Of a stretch of 64,000 nt of DNA, positions 34,339 through 40,691 are shown in pieces (the stretch's first letter is position 1; every line of letters starts with the position of its first letter). The notes below the pieces were generated by a model. It did not search any database. It saw nothing but the letters and a program-made list of their open reading frames with translations, and was not told the origin of the DNA. The position numbers and the translations under genes were made by a program. Source of the DNA: Bergeyella_A cardium (GTDB taxonomy: Bacteria > Bacteroidota > Bacteroidia > Flavobacteriales > Weeksellaceae); assembly GCF_030012605.2 (NCBI RefSeq), contig NZ_CP114055.2; one strand, written 5' to 3'.

Positions 34339-34370
34339 AAACACCCCAAGATTGGGGTGTTTTTTTTTTA
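34339..34370 (+). terminator. Terminator of rpsA
   Basis: An 11-bp stem AAACACCCCAA / TTGGGGTGTTT with a very short loop, then T8. Confidence 0.9.
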
Positions 34371-34385
34371 TCTCCCTACTCGCGT

Positions 34386-34410
34386 GGCCCCTTGCAGGGG
34401 GCGCACTTAG
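34386..34410 (-). repeat. REP-like element, copy D
   Basis: On the minus strand the head CTAAGTGC (34410-34403) is followed by hairpin GCCCC-CTGCA-AGGGGC. It has the same head-plus-hairpin layout as copies A-C. Confidence 0.5.
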
Positions 34411-34427
34411 CCACAATTATCCCCCGA

Positions 34428-34449
34428 GCCACAGCGTGGCAGGCACTTA
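34428..34449 (-). repeat. REP-like element, copy C
   Basis: On the minus strand the head TAAGTGCCT is followed by hairpin GCCAC-GCT-GTGGC. Compared with copy B, two stem base pairs differ on both sides so that pairing is kept. Confidence 0.6.
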
Positions 34450-34459
34450 TATCCTTACA

Positions 34460-34501
34460 AGGTGTCGGTACTCCCCCGACAGGTGTAGGAACTCCTCCTA
34501 C
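34460..34501 (+). repeat. Two tandem 21-nt hairpin repeats with compensatory changes
   Basis: Two 21-nt units follow each other. Unit 1 folds as GTCGG...CCGAC and unit 2 as GTAGG...CCTAC, so the one differing stem position has changed on both sides. Unit 2 is followed by ACATTTTTTT and could also act as a terminator. The stretch between rpsA and the thioesterase (34315-34631) holds only the rpsA terminator, REP-like copies C and D, this pair and the promoter at 34610. Confidence 0.55.
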
Positions 34502-34609
34502 ACATTTTTTTAATATCCTACCTGTTGATGAGGGAAGGTTTCTGCATAAAAACCATTTCAAACAGATTACTGCTAAAAGCCAGAAGCCAATAGCCAGCAA
34601 CAAAATCAT

Positions 34610-34617
34610 TACTTTTG
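34610..34617 (+). promoter_or_regulatory. -7 promoter box (TACTTTTG) for the thioesterase-isochorismate synthase operon
   Basis: TAnnTTTG box 14 nt before the ATG at 34632. It rules out the longer frame open from 34392, which reads through the repeats. Confidence 0.65.
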
Positions 34618-34631
34618 CAAAAAGAATAGTA

Positions 34632-35054
34632 ATGGACGAAGAAAACAAAAAAGAGATTCTAGAAAGGCTCAACAATTGGGGCACCGAAACCCTTGCAAAA
34701 ACACTCGGAATCGTATTTACAGATGTTAGTGAGGACTCGCTTTCGGCTACAATGCCCGTAAACCCCAAAATTCACCAGCCGTATGGTATCTTGCACGGCG
34801 GCGCAAGCGTGGCACTGGCAGAGACCTTAGGCTCCTGCCTCTCTTTCCTTAGCATAGACCCAGAGAAGTTTTATCCTGTGGGCACGAATATCAATAGCAA
34901 CCACCTCAGACCCAAGAAAGAAGGCACCGTTACAGGTAGGGCAACCTTTATCCGAAAGGGGCGAACGATGCACATTTCCCAGATTGAAATTCGAGATGAG
35001 CAAGGCAAGCTCATCAACCATACGACGATGACCAATACCATCCTCTCACACTAA
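34632..35054 (+). CDS. Hotdog-fold acyl-CoA thioesterase, probably DHNA-CoA thioesterase of menaquinone synthesis
   Basis: A 140-residue PaaI/MenI-type hotdog protein. The family block HQPYGILHGGASVALAET contains the catalytic HGG region and the Glu/Asp position. The closing VTGRATFIRKGRTMHISQIEI strand block is typical. It lies 9 nt before an isochorismate synthase gene, which makes hydrolysis of 1,4-dihydroxy-2-naphthoyl-CoA the likely reaction, though general thioesterases of this family look alike. The start at 34632 is chosen by the promoter at 34610. Confidence 0.82.
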   Translation: MDEENKKEILERLNNWGTETLAKTLGIVFTDVSEDSLSATMPVNPKIHQPYGILHGGASVALAETLGSCLSFLSIDPEKFYPVGTNINSNHLRPKKEGTVTGRATFIRKGRTMHISQIEIRDEQGKLINHTTMTNTILSH

Positions 35055-35063
35055 ACCACCGCA

Positions 35064-36017
35064 ATGCTCGTATTTAGAATGCCGTTTGAGGCTCGCTTTC
35101 TTAGCACAGACCTTTTCGGGGAGGAGTCTCTCGTGAGCTTTTCCTCTTTTGATTTATCCGAAACCCTCAGCTTCAAAGGAAATATTAAAGAAATTCCTCT
35201 TGATGAAGTGGGGCAGCTGCCTTTCATCCTTTCCGAAAATAACGATGAAGCAGGGGAGAGCAGGGAGGAATATTTTGATAAACTCAGCCAAACGATTCAG
35301 GTGATTAATGCTCATCAACTGCCCAAGCTCGTCATCGCAAGGCGAAAAATCATCAATATTAATGAGGTGGATATCCCGCAAACTCTTAAAAACTTAGCAG
35401 AATTTTATCCTTCGGCATTCGTCTATGCCTTTCAGCACAAAGGAGGCGTGTGGATGGGGGCATTCTCTGAAGTTTTAGGAAAGTACGATAAGAAATCCCA
35501 CCTCTTTGAGACGATGAGCCTTGCGGGAACCCTCCCCGTAGAAGAAAGCTGGACGAAGAAGGAAATCGAAGAGCAAAAGCCCGTGAGCAGCTATATCCAC
35601 AATATCTTGAGCCGCTATGCTCAGGAAGTGAGAACTTCAGAGACCTATGATTTCGTATCAGGGAATATCAAGCACCTGAGAACAGACTTCAGCATAAAGA
35701 TAGAGGAGAGCTCCCTCGATGATGTAATTAATGACCTCCACCCTACGCCTGCCGTCTGCGGCATCCCGAAGGACTTCTGTAAAGAGAAAATCCGAGAGAT
35801 AGAGGGCTTTGATAGGGAATTTTATGCGGGATACTCCAAAGTGGAGATAGATGAAAAGATTTACTATTTCGTGAATTTGCGCTGTGGGAAGTTTTATAAG
35901 AACTCGGCAGTGCTATTCGTTGGTGGGGGGATTACCCGTATGAGCAGCCCAGAGAAAGAGTGGCGAGAAACCGAGCTGAAATCCCAAGCCTTAGGGCGAA
36001 ACATTACAACCTTATAA
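35064..36017 (+). CDS. menF: Isochorismate synthase (chorismate-binding family)
   Basis: The enzyme isomerises chorismate to isochorismate, the entry step to menaquinone. At 317 residues it is short (E. coli MenF 431), lacking most of the variable N-terminal region, but the chorismate-binding core is complete. Visible are the SLAGTLPVE block, the ALHPTPAVCG-type motif (here LHPTPAVCGIP), GFDREFYAGY and the C-terminal FVGGGITRMSSPEKEW with its metal-binding Glu. The thioesterase upstream and ubiE at 21948 support the menaquinone role over siderophore (EntC) synthesis, as no siderophore genes are near. Confidence 0.86.
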   Translation: MLVFRMPFEARFLSTDLFGEESLVSFSSFDLSETLSFKGNIKEIPLDEVGQLPFILSENNDEAGESREEYFDKLSQTIQVINAHQLPKLVIARRKIININEVDIPQTLKNLAEFYPSAFVYAFQHKGGVWMGAFSEVLGKYDKKSHLFETMSLAGTLPVEESWTKKEIEEQKPVSSYIHNILSRYAQEVRTSETYDFVSGNIKHLRTDFSIKIEESSLDDVINDLHPTPAVCGIPKDFCKEKIREIEGFDREFYAGYSKVEIDEKIYYFVNLRCGKFYKNSAVLFVGGGITRMSSPEKEWRETELKSQALGRNITTL

Positions 36018-36020
36018 ATA

Positions 36021-36055
36021 AAAAAGCGAAAGCCTTTTATCTGCTTTCACTTTTT
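36021..36055. terminator. Bidirectional terminator between isochorismate synthase and dapA
   Basis: Stem AAAAAGCGAAAGC / GCTTTCACTTTTT (one mismatch) has A and T runs on both sides, between convergent genes. Confidence 0.75.
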
Positions 36056-36076
36056 ATTTCTTTAGATGGCGGAGGG

Positions 36077-36949
36077 TTAGAGGTTCTTCATTTCAGCTTT
36101 GATTCTTTCCTCTAAGTCTTTAGAGGCTTTTACAAGGGGGAGCCTCAGCACATTTTTTATAAGCCCCATCTCTGCGAGTACTGTTTTTATCCCTACTGGA
36201 TTGCCTTCCGCAAAAATCAGTCGGGTGATTTCTACTAATGAATTGTGGATGGCATAGGCATCATCTACTCTCCTTTCAAAAGCGAGCTTCAGCATATCGG
36301 AGAACTGCTTAGGGTAGGCTTGCCCAATCACAGAAATCACTCCACTTCCCCCAGCTAAGGTTACAGGGAGGGTAAATTCATCATCCCCAGAGAGTAGGCT
36401 AAACCCAGCAGGCTTTTTCCTTAGGATATCAAAATACTGGGCGATGTTAGGCGCCGCTTCTTTTATAATGGAAAGGTTAGTGAAATCTTTTGCTAACCTT
36501 AGGGTGGTAGATGCCTCTACATTCTGCCCCGTTCTGCCAGGTACATTATAGATAATGATTTGCTTGCCTGTTTCTGCCAAAGCTCTATAATGCTGATAAA
36601 TGCCCTCTTGGTTGGGTTTGTTATAATATGGCGATACCGAAAGCACTGCCTCAAAAGCACTGAGGTCGGTTTCCTCTATCTGTTTCTTTACCTCAGCGGT
36701 ATTATTCCCACCAATACCCAGCACGAGTGGTAATCTACCATTATTAACCTTTATAATATGCTCGGTAACCTGCTTTTTCTCCTCTTTGGATAGGGTAGCA
36801 GCCTCTGCCGTAGTTCCTAAAACCACAAGGAAATTACAGCCATTTGCAATATTATACTCTACAAGACGAGTAAGCGAACTAAAATCTACTGATAAATCTT
36901 CATTGAAAGGTGTTACAAGAGCTACACCAAGACCTTTTAAACTTTTCAT
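36077..36949 (-). CDS. dapA: 4-hydroxy-tetrahydrodipicolinate synthase
   Basis: DapA condenses pyruvate with aspartate semialdehyde, the first committed step to lysine and meso-diaminopimelate for peptidoglycan. The 290-residue TIM barrel shows the VVLGTTAEAATLSKEE block (Thr-Thr pair), the catalytic Tyr in IIYNVPGRTGQN, the Schiff-base Lys in SIIKEA and the Gly-rich LSGDDEFTLP. The start is ATG with a promoter box 20 nt upstream. It is convergent with isochorismate synthase. Confidence 0.96.
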   Translation of the reverse strand: MKSLKGLGVALVTPFNEDLSVDFSSLTRLVEYNIANGCNFLVVLGTTAEAATLSKEEKKQVTEHIIKVNNGRLPLVLGIGGNNTAEVKKQIEETDLSAFEAVLSVSPYYNKPNQEGIYQHYRALAETGKQIIIYNVPGRTGQNVEASTTLRLAKDFTNLSIIKEAAPNIAQYFDILRKKPAGFSLLSGDDEFTLPVTLAGGSGVISVIGQAYPKQFSDMLKLAFERRVDDAYAIHNSLVEITRLIFAEGNPVGIKTVLAEMGLIKNVLRLPLVKASKDLEERIKAEMKNL

Positions 36950-36969
36950 AACGGAAATAATTAGAATGC

Positions 36970-36977
36970 CAAATTTA
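36970..36977 (-). promoter_or_regulatory. -7 promoter box (TAAATTTG) for dapA
   Basis: Minus-strand TAnnTTTG box 20 nt before the dapA start. Confidence 0.6.
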
Positions 36978-37056
36978 AAGTTTTTTATTTTCTAACAGGG
37001 CAGTTTGATGATTTTTTTAGGCTTTATTTTTTTTATAATTGAGATGGAAAAATATA

Positions 37057-37622
37057 CAAAACAAGGCTACTTAGAATTCTAAGTAGCCTTATCAATAATA
37101 TAGTTATGAAAGAAATTATTTCTTCTTCTTAGGAGCAGCTTTCCTTACCGGTGCTTTCTTAGCAGAAGCTTTTCCTTTTGCAGAAGTAGCTACTTTTTTC
37201 TTAGCTACGGGTACATCTGACTTGGATAGAGCTTCCCACTCACTTCCCGTGATGTGGAGAACTTCTACTCTTCTGTCTTTTTGTCGTTCCGCATCACTTG
37301 CTGTTGCTGGGGTTGTCGCCTCCTTAGAACCTACACCTTTGGATTTTAATTGATCTGCTGGTACACCTCTCTCTTCAAGAGCTTGTACTACTGCTACTGC
37401 TCGCTCTCTTGAAAGTTTCAAGTTGTAAGCCTCGTTACCTTTTTTATCGGTATGCCCCACAAGAAGATAAGTACCTCCTTTAGAATCTTTGATAATCTTA
37501 GCTGCAGTATCTAATTTCTTATTAGATTCTGGGTTGATGGTAGCTTTACCAAAGTTGAACAAGATATCTTTCAGAGCAAGAGTAACTTCTTTAGCTACAG
37601 TTTCGTGAGCTTTCGGACAACC
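37057..37622 (-). repeat. Left arm of a 566-bp inverted repeat (OmpA domain plus terminator)
   Basis: The reverse complement of this segment matches 54176-54741 base for base in length, with only three differences that I noticed. It covers the OmpA domain coding region, the stop, the spacer and the palindromic terminator. Lower similarity (the Ca2+-binding repeats) extends the pairing to about 37700 and 54100. Confidence 0.85.
37063..37090 (-). terminator. Palindromic terminator of OmpA-family gene 1
   Basis: A perfect 28-bp palindrome built on AAGGCTACTTAGAA is followed by TGTTTTG on the minus strand. The same sequence follows the paralogue at 54708. Confidence 0.7.
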
Positions 37623-39209
37623 TTGATTGCTCGCTAAACCAGGTACGGTAGGGCATTTATCATCTTTATCAAGTACGCCATCGCCGTCTGTATCTGGCCA
37701 AGGGCAGCCTTGGTTCTCTGCTGGACCAGCCTCATAAGGACATCTATCTTTATTGTCTACTATACCATCACCATCAGAATCTACTTCTCGTACAGGTTCT
37801 GCTGGTACAACTTCAGGTTCTGCTGTTTTTTTCCTACCAAGCGAGAAGTTCAATCCAGCATATACATTAGCACCTTTTGCATCAGTAAAGAGTACTTTTA
37901 TATCATCAGAGCCTACAGATAGAGGACCAACTCTAAAGGCTAAACCTGGTTTAAAATCACTGTTATCTAATTGATATGTAAGTGGTACAGAAACATCAAA
38001 CCACTTGCTTTCCCATCTTGGTGCCAAGCTCACAGAGCTATTATAATGTACAGAATTTGCTCCTTTTTCGGCCAAGTTTACCAATGCATTTGCACTAACA
38101 AAAAATTTCTTAGTAAATGCATAATCAGCATAAGCTGTTACATGAGTAGGTAGATCAGATTTAAATTCTTGATTTGCAGTTTTAGTAACTGTAAGCCCTT
38201 TAGATTGTAAGTAATTTACGGTAGAATTAACATCTGCAAGATTAAATTCAAGAGGGTTAATACCTGCTCCATTTCCTTTAACGGTATATTTAGTTACATC
38301 TTTATAGCTAATAGAACCCAAATCGTGGATGGCAGCTCCCAATTTAAAAGCATAGGGCTTTTCGGAGTTACTTCCTTTGAATACTGCCTCTGCACCAAAG
38401 TTTCCACCAACTGCTGTAGAACCAGAGCTGAAATCATACATATCACCAATAGAAGTAGCTATGCTTCCCAGAGGGTTGCTTATACTACCTCCAGAAGGCA
38501 CATTGGTATAGAATTCCCAATTGGCACTATTTACATCAAATGTAGAGGTATTTGTAGTACTGTTATAGTTATAATCAAGGTTGTAGTTGTTAGATTTGAA
38601 GTTGTTGAGTTTTAAACCTCTGTATAATTTTACGCCAGCACCTAATGTTAATCTGAATTTATCATTATTAATAACAGAATAAGCACCACTCACGCCTAAG
38701 TCTGAAAGAGAGCTTGCCGTAAAGCTACCTGCTGAGTTACTCAAAAGCCCTGTTGCAGAAGTAGTTCCCCTATTGCTATTTATGATATTAACGAAATCAG
38801 AAGTCAGATTATCAGACTGACCAAAGGTTCTCAGCCTGCTACTCACTCCAAAGCCCAGCCTGTCATTCACGGTAAATTGTAATGACGGACCTAATACCTC
38901 ACCTACATAAAGCGTAGAAACTAAATTTTGATTTTCCTTAGAAGCAATATTTCCAAAGTTATTCAGGTTCATATTCCTAAATGCTTCAATGCTGCTGAAC
39001 TTGTAGAGATCATTATCCACAAGCCCATTTACACTAAGGAAATTCATAGAGAATACATACTTGTTTCCTGCCAGTTTAGCTGGGTTGTACTGGCTACCAT
39101 ACACGCCAGAATAATTACTATTGCTCAGTCCTAAATACTTCTGAGCTGATAGCTGATGAGCGGAAAGCATACCTAAAAGTAAACCCGCTACTGCGATTTT
39201 TTTTCTCAT
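37116..39209 (-). CDS. OmpA-family outer-membrane protein with beta-barrel and TSP3-like repeats, copy 1
   Basis: This 697-residue protein has a signal peptide (about 1-22, ending HQLSAQ) and a large barrel-like region of the PorP/DUF5723 type (about 25-460, starting KYLGLSNSNYSGVYGSQYNP). Two Ca2+-binding TSP3-like repeats (DSDGDGIVDNKDRCP, DTDGDGVLDKDDKCP; about 478-530) follow. The C-terminal OmpA peptidoglycan-binding domain (about 540-645) includes LVGHTDKKGNEAYNLKLSRE. The tail is Lys/Ala-rich. It tethers the outer membrane to the cell wall. The region from the OmpA domain on is nearly identical to the paralogue at 52544. Confidence 0.88.
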   Translation of the reverse strand: MRKKIAVAGLLLGMLSAHQLSAQKYLGLSNSNYSGVYGSQYNPAKLAGNKYVFSMNFLSVNGLVDNDLYKFSSIEAFRNMNLNNFGNIASKENQNLVSTLYVGEVLGPSLQFTVNDRLGFGVSSRLRTFGQSDNLTSDFVNIINSNRGTTSATGLLSNSAGSFTASSLSDLGVSGAYSVINNDKFRLTLGAGVKLYRGLKLNNFKSNNYNLDYNYNSTTNTSTFDVNSANWEFYTNVPSGGSISNPLGSIATSIGDMYDFSSGSTAVGGNFGAEAVFKGSNSEKPYAFKLGAAIHDLGSISYKDVTKYTVKGNGAGINPLEFNLADVNSTVNYLQSKGLTVTKTANQEFKSDLPTHVTAYADYAFTKKFFVSANALVNLAEKGANSVHYNSSVSLAPRWESKWFDVSVPLTYQLDNSDFKPGLAFRVGPLSVGSDDIKVLFTDAKGANVYAGLNFSLGRKKTAEPEVVPAEPVREVDSDGDGIVDNKDRCPYEAGPAENQGCPWPDTDGDGVLDKDDKCPTVPGLASNQGCPKAHETVAKEVTLALKDILFNFGKATINPESNKKLDTAAKIIKDSKGGTYLLVGHTDKKGNEAYNLKLSRERAVAVVQALEERGVPADQLKSKGVGSKEATTPATASDAERQKDRRVEVLHITGSEWEALSKSDVPVAKKKVATSAKGKASAKKAPVRKAAPKKKK

Positions 39210-39210
39210 T

Positions 39211-39298
39211 TTAAAATATTTAATTAAAAAACACTTCTCCCTCCCTTCAATTTAAGTGCCAATGTCTAAAAATTAGTTAAAATATTTAATTAAAAAAC
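39211..39298 (+). repeat. 22-bp direct repeat, two copies 66 bp apart
   Basis: The same 22-bp AT-rich sequence (begins TTAAAATATTTAATTAAAA) occurs at 39211-39232, directly upstream of the OmpA-family start, and again at 39277-39298. It lies at the boundary between the core gene and the retron region. Confidence 0.7.
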
Positions 39299-39323
39299 CG
39301 ATTTCTTTTATAAGGTTTATAGT

Positions 39324-39367
39324 TATCTTTGTACAAATTTATATTTATGAAAAAGATAATTCTTTAG
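39324..39367 (+). pseudogene. Possible remnant: promoter box and six-codon start of a lost gene
   Basis: TATCTTTG (39324-39331) is followed 15 nt later by ATG (39347) and then five codons MKKIIL and a TAG stop. Promoter, spacing and the MKKII signal-peptide-like start resemble the beginning of a real gene. Nothing follows, so it may be the stump of a gene cut by insertion of the retron region. Chance occurrence in AT-rich DNA is a serious alternative. Confidence 0.25.
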
Positions 39368-39434
39368 AACTTTTATTTTTAAAGCTAAATAATGAATTAA
39401 GTAATTTAATATCACCCGATTTATTAATATTATC

Positions 39435-40520
39435 TCAAATTGGCCATTGTATTTCATTGAATTGTTTAAAATATTTTTCTCCTAATTCTTTTTCTACGCT
39501 ATTTACGAAAGCAATATTTCCTAAAAGCCAATCCTTAAAGTTTCTATTTGTAATTTTTGAAGTTATTAGATGGCTTTGAACTCCGTTTTTAATACAATGA
39601 TGTAAATGATGTTCAATTTCAAGTTTCTTCTTTTTTGGAACAGTCACTATATTGTTGTGAACAGATAAACCTGTTACAAAAAAAGGATTGCCACGCTTAA
39701 GTATTTTAGTTTTAGAATAGTTTGGATACAGATTTTCTTCTTTAATTATTCTGTAAATAGCCTTTTTGATTTTAGATAAGATTTCAATCTTGCCCGAAAA
39801 AGTTAAATCGTCAGCATATCTAGTGTAATTCAAATCATGTTTATTTGCTAACTTTTGTAATCTATTGTCAAGGCTAATCGCAATAAGGTTTGATATTTTA
39901 GGGCTTGATGGTGCCCCCTGTGGCACAACACCTAAGTTACTTTGTCGTTGTATTTTCTGTTTTAAATGTCGTTCCTTTTTTTTGAAGGAACATAAAAAGG
40001 TATTGTCTGGAACTATTGTACAGATTTTAGCTAACGAAACACTTAGATTTGGATGATATCCCAATGATTTGAACAAACCATAAACCCTTTTTTCATTTAT
40101 TGAATCGTAAAATCTCAACAAGTCTATTTTTAAAATTCCATCTTGTCCCAGATGTTTTTCTGCATTGAGTTTAATTGATGTATTGGGGTCAAAACCTTTG
40201 CAAGCATTATGAGAAGATTTTTTATTAAGAATATTTTCAAGAATCCATCTTTGTAAGTATTTTAATTCATCTTGAGGTGTTTGAATAACTCTAAACCCGC
40301 CTCTTTTTTTTCTGAGTTTAAATCTTTTATAGCTATCTTGTCGATTGGAATCGCAAATAATTTTTATTTTTTCAAAATTAACTTCAGCCATTAAGCACAA
40401 ATGATTTAATGAATAAATGACTGGAAGGTTATTTTTATTTAAAACGCTTTGGTAAGCATTAATTTCATTTTGATATTCAGCTGAGTAATCCTCTATTGTT
40501 TTATTTGATGGGGAAGTCAT
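39435..40520 (-). CDS. Retron reverse transcriptase
   Basis: This 361-residue reverse transcriptase of the retron class primes from the 2'-OH of a G in its own RNA and makes msDNA. Visible are the retron-specific NAxxH (NAEKH, 119-123), a catalytic Asp133 in KIDLLRFYDS, VPQGAPSSP (199-207), the YADD box (235-238) and the VTG motif (282-284), with a basic C-terminus. There is no maturase or integrase domain, so it is not a group II intron RT. The ATG lies inside the a2 repeat of the msr-msd RNA. Composition is more AT-rich than the neighbours. After the TGA the frame stays open for 29 more codons. Confidence 0.93.
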   Translation of the reverse strand: MTSPSNKTIEDYSAEYQNEINAYQSVLNKNNLPVIYSLNHLCLMAEVNFEKIKIICDSNRQDSYKRFKLRKKRGGFRVIQTPQDELKYLQRWILENILNKKSSHNACKGFDPNTSIKLNAEKHLGQDGILKIDLLRFYDSINEKRVYGLFKSLGYHPNLSVSLAKICTIVPDNTFLCSFKKKERHLKQKIQRQSNLGVVPQGAPSSPKISNLIAISLDNRLQKLANKHDLNYTRYADDLTFSGKIEILSKIKKAIYRIIKEENLYPNYSKTKILKRGNPFFVTGLSVHNNIVTVPKKKKLEIEHHLHHCIKNGVQSHLITSKITNRNFKDWLLGNIAFVNSVEKELGEKYFKQFNEIQWPI

Positions 40521-40528
40521 AAGGGCAA
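40514..40528 (-). repeat. Retron a2 repeat (contains RT start codon)
   Basis: On the minus strand it reads TTGCCCTTATGACTT. It pairs over 15 bp, with one bulged A, with the a1 repeat 147 nt away. The ATG within it is the start of the reverse transcriptase. Confidence 0.8.
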
Positions 40529-40675
40529 CTCTAATTTAAGAAGATGCGAAGCGTCTTCAGCACGACCCACACGCAGTGAGGTGTTGTGCTGAAAATGTTG
40601 AAAAGATGCTTCAGTCCAACTCGGATTACTACCCAAGCATTCTCGTCCTTTAAATACAAATTGACTTGAAACGGC

Positions 40676-40691
40676 TTGCCCTTTATGACTT
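40676..40691 (-). repeat. Retron a1 repeat (contains effector stop codon)
   Basis: On the minus strand it reads AAGTCATAAAGGGCAA. Its TCA TAA are the last sense codon and the stop of the effector gene. It pairs with a2. Confidence 0.8.

Noticed and set aside
34392..34631. N-terminal extension of the thioesterase gene
   Set aside because: It translates REP-like and tandem hairpin repeats (GVGTPPTGVGTPPT), and a promoter box lies between it and the conserved start at 34632.
39435..40520. Reverse transcriptase as a group II intron or diversity-generating retroelement
   Set aside because: There is no maturase/HNH domain, no intron domain V-like RNA, no template/variable repeat pair, and the NAxxH and VTG motifs are retron-specific.
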